From contig JAIXMN010000002.1 in assembly GCA_025716815.1 (NCBI GenBank), positions 620,001-684,000 of the forward strand: a DNA stretch of 64,000 nucleotides, written 5' to 3'. This DNA is from Dichotomocladium elegans. Taxonomy: Eukaryota; Mucoromycota; Mucoromycetes; Mucorales; Lichtheimiaceae. The number at the start of each line of letters is the position of its first letter. The first letter of the stretch is position 1. Below the pieces are notes generated by a model. It was not told the DNA's origin. It was given only the letters and a program-made list of their open reading frames with translations, and did no database searches. Shown piece by piece: positions 44,910-57,239 of the stretch. The translations under genes and the position numbers were made by a program.

Positions 44910-45940
44910 ATGACAGCTGCGCAATACCCACACCAAGATAACGTTCAGTCCCGTAAACGGACACGTACTTCGCCTAATCAGCTCGCTATCCTCGAACGCA
45001 CCTTTTCCATGCATCGGTCACCATCGGGCCGCCTACGAGAGCAGTTATCTCAGCAACTCGGGATGACAGAACGGTCCATCCAAATCTGGTTCCAGAACAG
45101 ACGGGCAAAAGAAAAAAACATGGCAAAGCGTATTTCGATTGCGCAGAATAAAGTATTGAGAATGCAACAATGGGCTACCTCAGCCGCTACCACTACCTGC
45201 CAGATGCAAGGCGGCTGGATTGCTCCCATGTATTACTACCATCATCAACAGCAACAGCGACACATGAAACATCTGCCTGCCCCTTCGTCCCCGCCTTTGC
45301 CTCCCCCGCCCGCGTCCATGGCTCGTGCTCAGTCTGCTAGCTACGAGAGACCGCTTCATTCGCACCACGAGTCGAGCGTAGTAAAGCAGCGAGGCGCTAC
45401 GATGCCACCTTATCAAAATATATTTTGGAGTGATAACGGTAAGGCTGTCAGGATACTACTTCTTTATGTTTATATATGTATTCTAAATTCAATTCACCAG
45501 TCTCTATTCTCTTAGTTCAGCGGCAATTTTCAGCAGATACACTTGAGATTGGTTCCTGGAAAAGAATGATCCTCCTCCCGAGCAGTATCTACTGCTATTG
45601 CGACCTATCCAATCGCACCATGACATGGATGATCCAAGATGGTCTTCTTTCCTTCAAAATCGTATTTAGCGTCGATATTATCCAGTCTGTCCGGATCCAG
45701 CAACTTTCTGAAGACCGGGCGGAAATTCTCTTGTTGCTCGATGCGCCAAAGTTCCTTTCCTTTTACATGCAAAATCAGGATGGCTGGATCCAATGTCACG
45801 ATTTCACCCAGGACAAGCAAGCCACACTAGTCCCGCTGCACCGTCTCGAAGGCCCGGCCGTCTCCATCTGGACCGAATGGCAGGCTCTCCTCCAAGACTT
45901 GCCCGACAACGATCCTCTCCGAGAAAAGCTCGTTTTCTAG
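44910..45940 (+). CDS. homeodomain transcription factor
   Basis: This is a nuclear DNA-binding regulator. The homeodomain is near the N-terminus (residues about 15-75). It begins RKRTRTSPNQLAILERTF, continues GRLREQLSQQLGMTERSIQI and closes with WFQNRRAKEKN, whose recognition helix carries W, F, N and R at the canonical places. A Gln/His-rich stretch and a Pro-rich stretch (SSPPLPPPPAS) follow. After one intron (45439-45515) comes a C-terminal domain, DTLEIGSWKRMILLPSSIYC with MTWMIQDGLLSFKIVFSVDI, that recurs in fungal homeobox proteins of unknown detail. The stop is at 45938-45940. About 318 residues. A TATA-like AATATATAAATATA lies at about 44771-44784. Targets are unknown. Confidence 0.86.
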
Positions 45941-48897
45941 ATACGTATCTTTTAGTGGCCGCCGATCATAAAGACCATTTGCCGTAGATATCCGATCAGC
46001 TAGCAATTCCGGATATCACTAAACGGGCGATCACAATACTCCAAATGCGCATAATCGTACCGCAATCGACGAACGGCGAAGCATATACACAAACACTCAC
46101 TCACACTGGCTTCTGGGAAGCAATATATACACAGCAGGATGACAGAGAGCACTCTTCTTTTTTCTTAACTTAAAAAAATATTGCTGTCCATAATAATGAT
46201 GGGACATGAAACCCCAAACAAGTCCTTTACTTTGTGAGGTACCACGCATGCGACGTTGCTCCTATCTCATTTCTACAAGGTCGAACTCATTGCTTTTCGT
46301 AAGGTTTCTGCTGTCATGCAATCAATCGCTTTCTTCGTATCTATGTCAACCCGTCATTATTACGGTGGCCGCCCGTTATAGTGGTACCCTTGGTTCTCAT
46401 CAAATCATATCACTATAACGAATTGGAATAAACCCCTGCCCGATCAAAATGGTCCGTAAAACCGTATCACTATAGCGAGATATCATTGTAACAGATATCC
46501 TTGCAATGGCCGACCACTGTGCATGCTCGACTGCAGAATGAAGGAGGTGCATGTCCAGATTTCCCCATTTCGGATACAACATTTACGGATCAAGTGTAGT
46601 GGTACCGAAGATATACTTTCCCGGCAGCATGCGCATATCAGTGTATCATCACAAAATGTTCTCCCGGAAATCAAAAGGCGCAGCGGATTGTGCAACAAAA
46701 AACGTCGCAGGTATTCGAGGAGTTGGTAATTGCTAGTGAAATCACCCATTTACGGCAAATAGCAGTTTGAAGTTTAAGGTCATCTTGGCTTGGCTTTTTT
46801 TTTTTTTTTTACAAACAGCTGTTTTGTTGGTGCGTATAGATAAGAGAAATCACAAATAAATAGACCTCCGATATGGTCATGTCTGATCTGTTTTGAGAGA
46901 AGGGAAACGAATGGGGACTATCGACAGACATCCATTGAAGAGCGTCTGTAATCGCGAATTTCTTCTTAACAGCCCTATGTCAAACAACTAATCGCTTTAA
47001 TGGGTTAGTCGGTATGGGGATACAACCACACAGGTGCTACGACCAAATAAAGTATGGAGATTAATTATTTGACCCAGAACGATTCCTTACTTAAGCCAAA
47101 GATGCACTTTTCCCTTGTGAAATACTCATGTGTACTGTTCGGTTTAGTATTGACCTCCTTTGCTCTTATATTTAATCTAGACTTGGACGTCACGTAATGC
47201 CTAAGAGGACCGGACAGGGTATGTTTGTGACAAGAATGTTGCGAGCTATGTGAGAGGCAGCTGTTTATGATCCCGTCAAGCGTTTCAAGCGCATCTGGTG
47301 TCCATTTCTCTGCAAGTGATATATAATTTGTTCCTCAGTTTATAGGTGCTTTTACATTATAGTAAGTATAGGTCGCTGATCTTCGGTGTCACACTGTAGT
47401 AGGAGCTTTTCCTCTGCGACGATCCGCAGAGGTAAATCACTCTATGCGTTTTTGTTTTATGCAATTTCTGGGAGTGCGCTCTATCTATTATTATCGAAAT
47501 CATGAAATAGCTTTCGAGATCATCTTCTATTTGCTCGGGTCGTTAGTACTGCGGCCAGTGCGGTGGCCCATTTCTCGAATCAAGGCTTGCTGCGGCCTCA
47601 TATTAATACGGAGTTCAGGCTCACTAAGTGAACAATAGATTTTTCTCAAGTAAATGTCAGTTATGTCCTACCGGCAAACCCAAAAAGGTACTTTTGGGCT
47701 CTTGCATACATCAATGCATCTATCGTTTTAGACAGCTTAGGTCTGTCGAGTCTTTTTGAGCAATTGCTTCCGTAGGATGCTCTAAGAAAGTGGGTTGGAT
47801 TCTAACCAATGCATACTGACATGGTCTAGGTTCTCTCCATACTGCAATGCCTATCTTGGTGCTGAATGATGATGTATTCCTGATATCCCAGCGTTGGCTG
47901 ATGTACTCTGATCTTTCTCAAATAGAGAAACGGAATTTGCAGAACCTACTTTTTACATCAGCATGTCTGAATTCTTTCGCTTATGAATGTGCATAGCAAT
48001 ACACTCAAAATGACCGTTTGAAGGTATTGTAGTCTTCCCAACTATTCTGTGTGGGGACAAACAGACTCAAGAGGGTATATTCACTCATCAACGATACCGA
48101 GCATAGGCTTCGGACAGCCCGCTTCCTCAATTAACATAACCCTGTCCATCTTGTAAATAAATTGAATGCTCGTTTCAGAGTGATGAATGTATTTAGAAAT
48201 GGAAGTGGCCATTTACTTCTCTAACGTACAGGATTCTGAAAGCATATACTCTCATGGTCAGAAGCATCAAGAAAATTAACATAATTTTTTACAGAGCTTG
48301 GCGTGACGATATCTTGATAAACTCGTCGAGCCCAAACACCCATGCTGTGCTCGCGTCTGTCCAAGTTGCTGATATCAATCGTACGTTTGGCCTCTTTGTG
48401 CTGCACCTCATCCACGAATACTATGACGTACCATCGAGGTTGATCCACCTCTTCATCTTCCAGAATAGCTCTACATCCCATTAAAAGAAATGCATATGGC
48501 TTTCAGCGCTGCACAAAGAGGTGGCGCGATAAGTAACCCATCGAAAGGTGGATCATGATTACACACCTACAACGGCCTTGGATTAATAAATGCCTGTGTA
48601 TGTATAGGAGAAGAAGGAAGGCGAGCATGGGCTGACAAATGATGCTGGCGGATATCCAACTTGGGATAGGAGCGTATGCGTGAGGTGGGACAAAATTTAA
48701 GAACAAGTGGAGAAGATCCTATTTCAGTGCTTCTTCTTCTATAAAGCTACATACAGATAATTTTATTAAAGCGGTAAAAGAGACGATCCCCTCCCATCAC
48801 CAGACCATGACCTCTTATCCGCCTCAACAATGTTCATCTGTGCTAGACTCGTGGATTTTCCTTGTTTAATACCAACACTAGCAGGAGCAACAGCCGC
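45941..48897. other. long AT-rich intergenic region with transposon-like debris
   Basis: About 3 kb without a convincing gene. It contains an inverted repeat around CGTTATAGTG (listed separately), a long T run at about 46796-46811 and a small palindrome at about 47680-47700 (CCCAAAA...TTTTGGG). ORFs such as 46483-46749 and 48221-48481 on the minus strand have no family I recognise and may be relics. Confidence 0.45.
46374..46493. repeat. inverted repeat built on CGTTATAGTG, pogo/Tigger-like terminal sequence
   Basis: CGTTATAGTG at 46374-46383 is followed 23 bases later by its exact complement CACTATAACG at 46411-46420. A third related copy, TATCACTATAGCGAGATATC, lies at about 46465-46484. 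The motif resembles terminal repeats of pogo/Tigger-type (Tc1/mariner) elements, but no transposase is adjacent, so it is probably a remnant. Confidence 0.4.
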
Positions 48898-51800
48898 ATG
48901 GGTCCCCTTAATGATTCTGACCTGAAGATTGGTACCCGCGTTCAGGTCCAGGGAAAAGTCGGTACGATTCGCTATGTCGGCACCACAAGCTTTCAGACCG
49001 GAAAATGGGTGGGCATTGAGCTTGATGAGCCAACGGGAAAAAACAGTGGTGTAGTTCAGGGCAAACGTTATTTTGACTGTCGTCTTAATCACGGCGTCTT
49101 TGTTCGACCCAGTCAAGTCAAAATCCATTTAACTGCTCATTCGACCTCCTCAAACGAGGTATGGGGAAAAGATTCATTTATTTAGCGTGCAAAAGAGACA
49201 TTCTAACATATCCTCTCCCTCCCACACACCCCCTTTTCGCAGGATGACCAGGTCCTGAAATCACCTTTATCCGCCAACAGTTCAACCGATCGATTCGCAC
49301 CGCCCCAGGATCCTAATCTTGCCGCAGCTCGCTCAGTGCAGCAACGCACCCCGTCTCCATCATCGACACTTCTTCCTTCCCGCATAACATCCCCTGGATC
49401 GCGTATCGGTCGACTTCAACAACAAGCTGCTACACAACAAACAGGACTGCGCCGACCCATGATTGCATCTCCAAGAGGTAGTGCCGTTCCAACCGCCAGT
49501 GTCACCATTGGTCCCGGTGCCCAACGCAAAAGCATTACGAGACGACCACGTTCTGGAACCCAGGGATCGTCAGCATCATCATCCGCACAGCGCGAGGCAC
49601 GCGACAGGCAGCTGCAACTTTTGCGTGATCAGCAACGTTTAAAAGAATTGGAAGAACAAGAACAAATCGAGAAACCCAATTTAATCTCTGAAGACTCCAA
49701 TAGTATCGAACCTACGCCGACTGTCTCGGAAGAGGAAGATCAAGACGAAATCGAACAAGTACCGGCTCCTCTGGAACAAGTATCTGTGCCCCCATCTCCA
49801 ATTACAACAGCCCCTCCGCCACTGCATCAGCCCCAAGTCAACAATGCAGTATACGGGACACTCGCACCATCGATGCCTGTCAGCAAAGCCGAGCAGACAG
49901 TTTCGATGAAGGAATATGAAGAGCTCCGACTCAAGCTCAAGATCCTCGAAACAAAGCGTCAGGAGGATCGAGAACGGCAAAGGGAGAACGAAAAGATAAA
50001 GGAAGAGGCAGAACAGTTCCTGACGCTTCGTAATAAATTGCAAGGCAAGTTATTAGATGATACAAGTACGCGAATCGGCAGCACTGGGACTAAGATGGTT
50101 TACCCCAATAGACAAGATTGCCGAGCTGCAGAAAGACTTACGTGAAACAAAGCGTCAGCTTAAGGATACTACCGCCGATCGAGATCAGTTTGAGTCTAAA
50201 TACACCGATGTAATTGAGTCAATGGAGATGATGACCCTTGACAAAGAAGTGGCAGAGGAAAAGGCAGAAAATCTGCAACAGGAGGTCAATATGCTCAAAG
50301 ACAAAATTGAAGAAATCAGCGTAGACCTGGACGTGTTACGGAAGGAATCAGGTAAGTGATTTTTGTAATCTGCTCCTAAAGAAAAGACTCACTCTATTTT
50401 CTATGTATAGATATTCTTAACCGAGCGCCTGAGAGTACTGGCGATGAGAAGACACCGCTTGAAGTAATACAGCTCGAACGGCACAATGAACGCTTGAAGG
50501 AGGCATTGATGCGGTTGCGCGATGCAGCTGCTGAACAAGAAGCAGAGCTGAATCGCAAGATCAAAATCATTGAGAAGGAAAACTTTGAGTTGGAGGAATA
50601 TAAAGGTATCGGTATGGTGTGATAGAAACTGAGAGTTGATACTAACTACCGGATAATTTTGCTACAGTGCAATACACCCATGTCAGAGAACAATTGGACA
50701 ACGCAGAGCTACAGATCGACGATCTTAAACAGCGTCTCGATGATGCCCTCCACGCCGAAGATCTTGTCGAGCAGCTTACTGAAAAGAACTTGACACTGAA
50801 TGAAAAGGTGGATGAGATGAAGATCGCCATCGAGGACTTAGAAGCCTTAAAAGAGCTGGCTGACGAGCTCGAAGAAAACCATATTGAGACAGAAAAGCAG
50901 TTACAGGCTGAGATCGGTATGGCAATAAATGAAGATATTTGGTTACGGGTCTCTAACGGTCAAGATAGATCATCGTGATATGCTTTTGCGGGAGCAATTG
51001 GCCCGAATTCAGTCTGCTGAAGAGACAAACGCTGATTACGAAGCTACAATCCAGCAATTCCGTGAACTCGTTACGACACTTCAGAATGACCTCGATCAAC
51101 TTCGCCACCAGGAAGTGACGAAGGAGTCCGAGAAACACAACTTGAGCAGCCAATCTCAGGCCATGATGTCGCTCAACATGCAACTGCAGTCGACTGTCAT
51201 GAAGGCAAATGCAAAGGCAGTGGATCTTGAGTTACGGAAACTGGATGCTGCTCAGGCTAATGACCGCCTAACTTACGTTCAACCCTACCTTCCTGACTCC
51301 TTCTTTAAAACCGAAAACGACCCTATCTCATGTCTTCTCTTGTTCAAGCGACTTGCATTTAAATCCGAGCTTATCATCAAACAATTGGACCAGAACCATC
51401 CTATCAGTGAAAAGATCATGGATACAGTGGACGAGAACCTCGTTTCTGTATGCGAGGTAAAGAGTTTCGGACGATACACGTACATACACGGCCAAGATTT
51501 CTTAGCATGATATTAATGGATGCTCATCAAACACAGATGCGTCAACGTGCTGGATGGCTGAGTGATCTTGCCAAACGCTTTGTTACTTTTATACAGCACT
51601 GTAATCCTGATGTGTTTATCCGCATGGGGCAGGTCTTTCATGATTTGGTTGGCGCTGAGCGACGTTTGAATGGCATAGTCGAGTTACTACGAACTGATGA
51701 ATTGAACCAGACCGAGTGTCTGCTGGATCTTCAGAGGTAGAAATCCACTATTAACCAAGGATGAAGCGCATCGAAGTGATCTTTAACGTTTTAATTTAGA

Positions 51801-53612
51801 ATAATAGCCCAGTTGGAGCATCTCATAGAAGTACATCTAGTCCAGAATGGAGAACCAATCCTTGTGGATCAATTCTTTGGTCTGACACGGGCTCTGGATC
51901 TCAATGCGGACAGGATGACGGTTGAACTGACGTTTGTTCGGCAAGCTGTGGAGAATGCGGTCCGAAAAGAGGGCATAAACATCACCGAAGGCGAAGAGAA
52001 GCTTGATTATGACTATATCGAACCACTCGGCCGTCTTATCAGCCAAGCAAAGAACAGCAAGATCATGGCCAAGTAGGTTTGCCTGATTTTAAGCATGGAA
52101 GTTAGTATGAGACTAAACAAGCCTGCGTAAATAGGAAATTGTTGCGACAACTGGAGGATCTTTCAGAACAGGCGCTTATGCTCAAGTCGGAACACCTTCA
52201 TCGCTTCAAGACTTTGTATGCCATCAGTTCCAAACTGAGCCAATTCTGCTTTGAGACATACAAACAGATTACTTCGTACATTGCTGCCAAGCAAGGCAGC
52301 AAGGAAGAGATTAGTCTCAGCCTTATCCAGCAAATAGTTTACAACAAGGCAGACGAAATTTTAGAGATTGCCGAGACATCGCTATGGGAGGGATGCCTTC
52401 GCACGCTTAAGTCTCTCTCCAACGAACTCAATGCTACTATTACCCGCGTCGATAACGACAACAAGATGGACAAGAGTAAGAGATTGCATATTTCATGCAG
52501 TGGATATGTATTCAACTAATGTACTCGCAGTTGTCACTGGTATTGCGCCTTGGATTCAACGTGCTTCTGACATGAAAGCTGAAGTGGTGGTCAGCCATGA
52601 CATGGAGCGCAAATTGCAGCAACATACTGAGGAGATCCTCAAGCTCATTAAGGATATCAAGTTAAAGGATCAAGCGCTGCAGGAATCCAATGTCAAGGTT
52701 GAGCTCCTCGAAAAGCGAATGGTGGTTGTCAAAAAACAAGCTGAGCAGATTGCCACATTAGAAGAACAGCTTACAAAGTCACAATCCCAAGAACGTGTGT
52801 ATGCCGAGGCGATTGAGAATCTGCAGGCAGACTTTGATGCACTCGACCAAGAACATACCAAACTCAAGACGGCGGCTGCCCAAAGTGAAATGAAGTGGCA
52901 GATGGCGTCGGATAACAAAAAGAGCACTGATACCGAGAACGCATCCGATCCAGGTTCTACAGCTAACGACGCTGAGACGGGAAGCAGCACCCATGTGACA
53001 GGACAGGTAAGTGAGAACAGGAAAAAGCCAGGTCCTTAGTTAGTGATCTCGGATGATCCCTTTTCACAGCTCGAGACCCTCAAGGCAGCGATACAGTACC
53101 TGAGGTCGGAAAATGCCCATCTAAAAGCGCGCGATATGGCGGCAGTTCTTCAGTTGGAGAAGCTTCCCGAGACGACCCGATCGACAGAGGAGCAGGTGGA
53201 TAATTCTGCGCTCAAGGCAGTGGCACTCGAAGCACGAGTTCTCCTCAAAGATATGCGGATAGCAGGGGCTGTGCCCAAGGTTGTCGCATTGGATGCCAAA
53301 CGTCGCCAGGGCAAATGGCAGAGTCGCAAGTGCGCGCCCGACTATCAATACCAAGCACAGCAATCTGTGCTCTATACTCTAAAGCAACGGAGCGATCAGC
53401 TGCGTGGAAAACTTGAGCAGGTGCGACCGTCTGCAGCTACAGCGACTGCGAACGCCACCTCTGCCACGAACACATCAGCACGATCGACACTTCAGACATT
53501 GACCCGATCGCTTGCCAGAATCCAGATACCCGGTCTGCCCTCTTCATCTCGTCGCATACAACTCAGCAGCGCTGCTGAATTCGAACGCATTCACAGCGTG
53601 TTCCTTCGTTGA
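48898..53612 (+). CDS. dynactin subunit 1 (p150-Glued) homologue
   Basis: p150-Glued is the microtubule- and dynein-binding arm of dynactin, needed for nuclear and vesicle transport in hyphae. The CAP-Gly domain is at the N-terminus: MGPLNDSDLKIGTRVQVQGK, then VGTIRYVGTTSFQTGKWVGI, ending GVFVRPSQVK. A basic Ser/Pro-rich linker follows (about 49240-49600). Long heptad-rich coiled coils come next (KIAELQKDLRETKRQLKDTT; DNAELQIDDLKQRLDDAL). The conserved dynactin domain starts LTYVQPYLPDSFFKTENDPI (about 51270), and further coiled coil (52560-53000) leads to the C-terminus at 53612. About nine or ten introns are present. The one at 50045-50111 is GC-AG. The first ATG in the CAP-Gly frame is 48898. 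Domain order and length (roughly 1,280 residues) match the family. Confidence 0.92.
50045..50111 (+). other. GC-AG intron in the dynactin gene
   Basis: The donor reads CAAG then GCAAGTTATT and the acceptor is CCCAATAG. Joining KLQ to DKIAELQKDL keeps the heptad pattern. The nearby GTTATT donor would shift the frame. Confidence 0.75.
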
Positions 53613-54253
53613 AATTTCTAATAGGAATAAAATGAGTCACCGACACTATGTAGCTCAAGCTTCCGAGTTTATTTTATGCACTGCATCATCTGCGGGTAGA
53701 GAAAGAAGCTGAGTGTAGCAGCGGTACCCACGGGTCGTTTGAAGGGATGGTATTTCCATCATAGCGCGCATCGTGAGAACGCATGTCGTACCCTTTTGAT
53801 ACTTATGCACATTGTCAAAGTCCCTTTCAAGCAAATATTCCTCTGTGTCACTGCGCAGCCAACATACGTGACGTTTGACAAACGAGGACGCGGTCTGAAT
53901 TGATCTCGGTCACTAGTGGGTCTCTGGCGTAGGGTCAACTCTTTCGGATTTCTGGTTCTTACGCGCACATCACCTTTCGTCATGCATGGAGATGAAAAGA
54001 GCATGGTGTAGAGCTAGTGATATCGATCGCAAGAGCAGCGAATATACGAGAGCGGGTACAAGGGGTACCTTGGCGAGGACACAAAAAGCATTTGAATGGC
54101 ACACGGGGTAGCGAGTGACACGAATTATTATTTTTTTAATTTCCATCTGGATGGGTCTATATAACTTGCCAGAACCAAAAGCGACGTTCCTCATCCTGCT
54201 GCAGTCCTTTAACGCTTTCCCTTTTTGAGTGAGAGAGAAAAAAAACGGGCAGT
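53613..54253. other. intergenic upstream of the polysaccharide lyase gene
   Basis: About 640 bases with no supported gene. A TATATAA box lies 90 bases before the next start and is listed separately. Confidence 0.45.
54158..54164 (+). promoter_or_regulatory. putative TATA box of the polysaccharide lyase gene
   Basis: TATATAA stands 90 bases before the ATG at 54254, a plausible core-promoter position. Inferred from motif and position only. Confidence 0.4.
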
Positions 54254-55288
54254 ATGCTTCTCCATTCCCTTCTTTTTACGCTTGCGCTCTTCTCGGTCAC
54301 AGCCCATGCGGCCATCCGATCCTGGTCTTTTAAAAACTGGAATGGCTACGAGAAGAATGAAACGGCCTGGCGAGAGGCCTGGGGAATCGAATCCTCGGGT
54401 TGGGCATGGCCTCGGAAATCCAACCCTACCAAAAATCACAAGATCACCAAGGATCCAGCCGGCTCAGGCGTCAGCGTCCTTCGCGTCGATTACCCTGCTA
54501 AATCGAGCAATCCGGCAGGCAAAATCCAGGGAGGCATTGGCTTCTATGGCGCTCCTATTGAACTGCCGCGAAATCCTCGATACATTGTGCTTGAGTATCA
54601 GGTGTACTTCCCATCCAACTTCACTTTTGTCAAGGGTGGAAAACTCCCGGGTCTTTATGGAGGCCACACGGCCTGCTCAGGAGGTGCTGACTCCAGCACT
54701 TGTTTTTCAACCCGGTAACGTATCTTATTTCCTATTTTCCATCACAAAAGACTTACATATTAGCATCCGATCCATGCGATGCCATTCCTTGCATCTCCCT
54801 CACACAGCTTCATGTGGCGTACCAAAGGCCAGGGCGAGATCTACGCTTACCTGCCCGAGACCGAACAGCGCAAGAGTCTCTGCAATGAAGAGGGCAACTT
54901 CTGCAATCCGTCATACGGCTACAGCTTGGGCAGAGGTACTTTTACGTTCCCTACCGGTAAATGGGTCACCCTTCGGCAGACCGTTCGATTGAACAAGAGT
55001 GGATCCAAGAACGGCCTGTTGCGTATTCATGTAAATGGCAAGAAGGTTTATACAGAGAATAAGCTCGTATTTACCACCAAGAATACCGACAAACTCATCG
55101 GCATCGGTAATATTTCTCTCTAACCTGCACACCCTTTTTTTTTCTTTTTCGTCCGTGTTCTTGTACTGATCGACTTGCAATTCTTAGCATTCCACACCTT
55201 CTTTGGCGGAAACGGCCCCTCTTGGGCGCCCAAAAAAGCGCAGCACACCTACTTCAAAAACTTTAAACTTACAGCATACTCTTTATAA
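54254..55288 (+). CDS. secreted polysaccharide lyase, PL14/glucuronan-lyase-like
   Basis: Enzymes of this fold cleave uronic-acid polymers by beta-elimination. Three exons are supported: 54254-54714, 54808-55106 and 55188-55288. A clear signal peptide (MLLHSLLFTLALFSVTAHAA) starts the protein, so it is secreted or wall-associated. Visible family segments are VLEYQVYFPSNFTFVKGGKL, PGLYGGHTACSGG, FSTRFMWRTKGQGEIYAYLP, PTGKWVTLRQTVRLN and AFHTFFGGNGPSWAPKKAQH. The GGKLPGLYGG block and the final FFGGN...WAP...TYFKNF block are the jelly-roll lyase hallmarks. The length is about 286 residues. Mucoralean walls contain glucuronic-acid polymers, so a role in wall remodelling is a reasonable inference; the substrate is not shown by the sequence. 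Confidence 0.83.
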
Positions 55289-55777
55289 GTCTCTTAATAA
55301 TATTTAATGCTTACAAGTCTCTCAACAATCTGTATTTGGTCTTGACGGCTGTTGAGCTAACCGGGATCTTTTTGCCACCTTTCCTCTACTTTTTTTTTTT
55401 GAATTAAAGATAGCACCTCCAGGAAAAGAAGTCGAAAGATCACAAAAATAAAAGACAGGTTTTGCCCAAAGCAAATGTCCATCTCTATAAATGTTTGTCA
55501 GCTTTTTGCCCTTTTGAATCCTTTTCTTTTAAGCCCATTTTACATTCTGAAATGAGCAATCTATTTTTTACTACGACGAACGGGGCCATGTCCTTGATGG
55601 GGAATTGTACTCTCTGCAATCCGTTTGTTCTCACACAGAATATATCTGTGTAGCCTATCTTGCAGGGGAAGCCCTGACCTTGTTGCTAATGCATATCCCC
55701 AGCAGAAAGGGTTTCAGATGAAAGAAGCAGACTTTGAGCACGGCTATACAAATGCACACAGACAACGATAAGTCCAG
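55289..55777. other. intergenic, AT-rich
   Basis: Sequence after the lyase gene with no supported feature; it leads into the repeat-rich tail of the window. Confidence 0.4.
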
Positions 55778-56005
55778 ATGCTTGAGACGGCCTTGAACGC
55801 GTCAGACGCTGCAAAACAGCGAGGAATCCATGTTTGGTCAGCTCAGCGACGGGCATCACAGTACGAAAAGGACCCTGGCAGCATTTTTAAGAAACATAGA
55901 GACAGAGGTCATTCACGTACTCTCAACAAAGAGCATAAGCCTACTATTTTAGAATGGGTTGATGAGAATCCGTCAATTGTCCTAGAGCAACTGATGGAGC
56001 CATAA
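55778..56005 (+). pseudogene. N-terminal fragment of a Tc1/mariner-type (DDE_3) transposase
   Basis: The open segment reads AAKQRGIHVWSAQRRASQYE, KDPGSIFKKHRDRGHSR, then LNKEHKPTILEWVDENPSIV and LEQLMEP before a stop. This is the helix-turn-helix part typical of IS630/Tc1-type transposases in Mucorales (RTAQRW-x-QYxxDPxSIFxK, LxxEHKxxIxxxxDENPS). Only about 75 residues remain, and the catalytic DDE region does not follow, so it is a truncated relic. Confidence 0.7.
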
Positions 56006-57239
56006 AGTATAAACCGTTTGCGTCAGAAATGTGAATAACAGATAACACGCATAAGCACACACCTTCTATGTAAATCAGATAGCTTCATGTACGTTATTTT
56101 CAAAAATAAATGTCGTATAAGGTACAAGATAATGACGCATAGGATTGTATAAAGTTGTCTTATCAATAGGTAAAAAAGAATTCGCATCGATATTGGAAGC
56201 AATAAAGAAAACCGTTCGTTAACAAAGAATACTGACCCTTCTCCGTACTCTTTAAATTACGCCCTCGTCCACGGGGGTAGCCAGGTATGTCCCAGCGATA
56301 ACCAAGTCGGAGTAAGCAGGAGGGGAAGCAGCGGCAGAAGCAGGCAGACGGCAGATGCGGGTATCCGGCGGCGTCTTCGTCGGGCAAATCGGCCCACACA
56401 TCAAAATGACCTCGGAGGGAGCAGCGAAAAAAAAGGGGGAAGGGCCCCTGCCCGAAGGCAGCCAAATCACGGCCCCACCAGGGAATCCGGGGTATCCGTC
56501 GCATTCCCTTTCATGATCTTGGATACGGGTAAGATGGGTCAATCTAGAAACAGCAATGAGTGTCCGTCACAAATAAAACGTCAAGACGATACCATATAGA
56601 TTCATATTGGAAAAGAGGCCGTTGATGGATTTGATAAAGAAAGAGAATTCGCTCAGAAAGTCCAATATTTATAAGAAATCAGGGTGGACAAACTTTTTCA
56701 TAGATGAAACAAGCAACTATTTTACCAAGTGCATGGATCGAATGATACTTTCATTGCGGGCGTATAGGTATTGTGGGGGGGGGGGAAACCTGAAATATTG
56801 TACCTGCTATAGTCTTTTAAGTCTAGTCTTATTGACCTCTCGGCAATCAACTACTCTCTTAAAAAGGGTAGGGTTCTTTGTTTGAGAAATAGCAGTTGTA
56901 TCGTACTCTTGCGCATGTAGTTATCATTGTTGGAGTCGTCATATCATGAGGAGAGGTTAGGGGGAAGTCGATGACAGTATGTATATACTTAAAATCAAAC
57001 CAAGTGCATTTCGTCAAGAATAAGCCTGGTTGTCTCTGACAGAGCATTGTTGTCTCAGAATTCACAATCGCCACCGACGTAAACTGATTCAAACCCTGGA
57101 TGCTCTTGTTTGTATTTGTGACCAAAAAACGTCGCGCGAAAGATTATATGGCAGTGGGGGTGGAATATATCCTCTCCTTCAAGTGATGTAGCCTATGTAG
57201 CTTTGATGTGCTACTGATAACTCTCGATCCTGCAACGCG
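56006..57239. other. unannotated, includes a GC-rich islet
   Basis: Mostly AT-rich. A GC-rich stretch at about 56260-56520 stands out from its surroundings and gives open frames on the minus strand (PGFPGGAVIWLPSGRG), but I recognise no family. A run of eleven G lies at about 56775-56786. Confidence 0.4.

Noticed and set aside
48221..48481. 86-codon minus-strand ORF before dynactin
   Set aside because: Reads somewhat like a real protein (VFVDEVQHKEAKRTID) but no start context, partner exons or family could be identified.
50057..50359. Separate ORF start inside the dynactin gene
   Set aside because: It begins in the GC-AG intron; the downstream part is simply the next dynactin exon.
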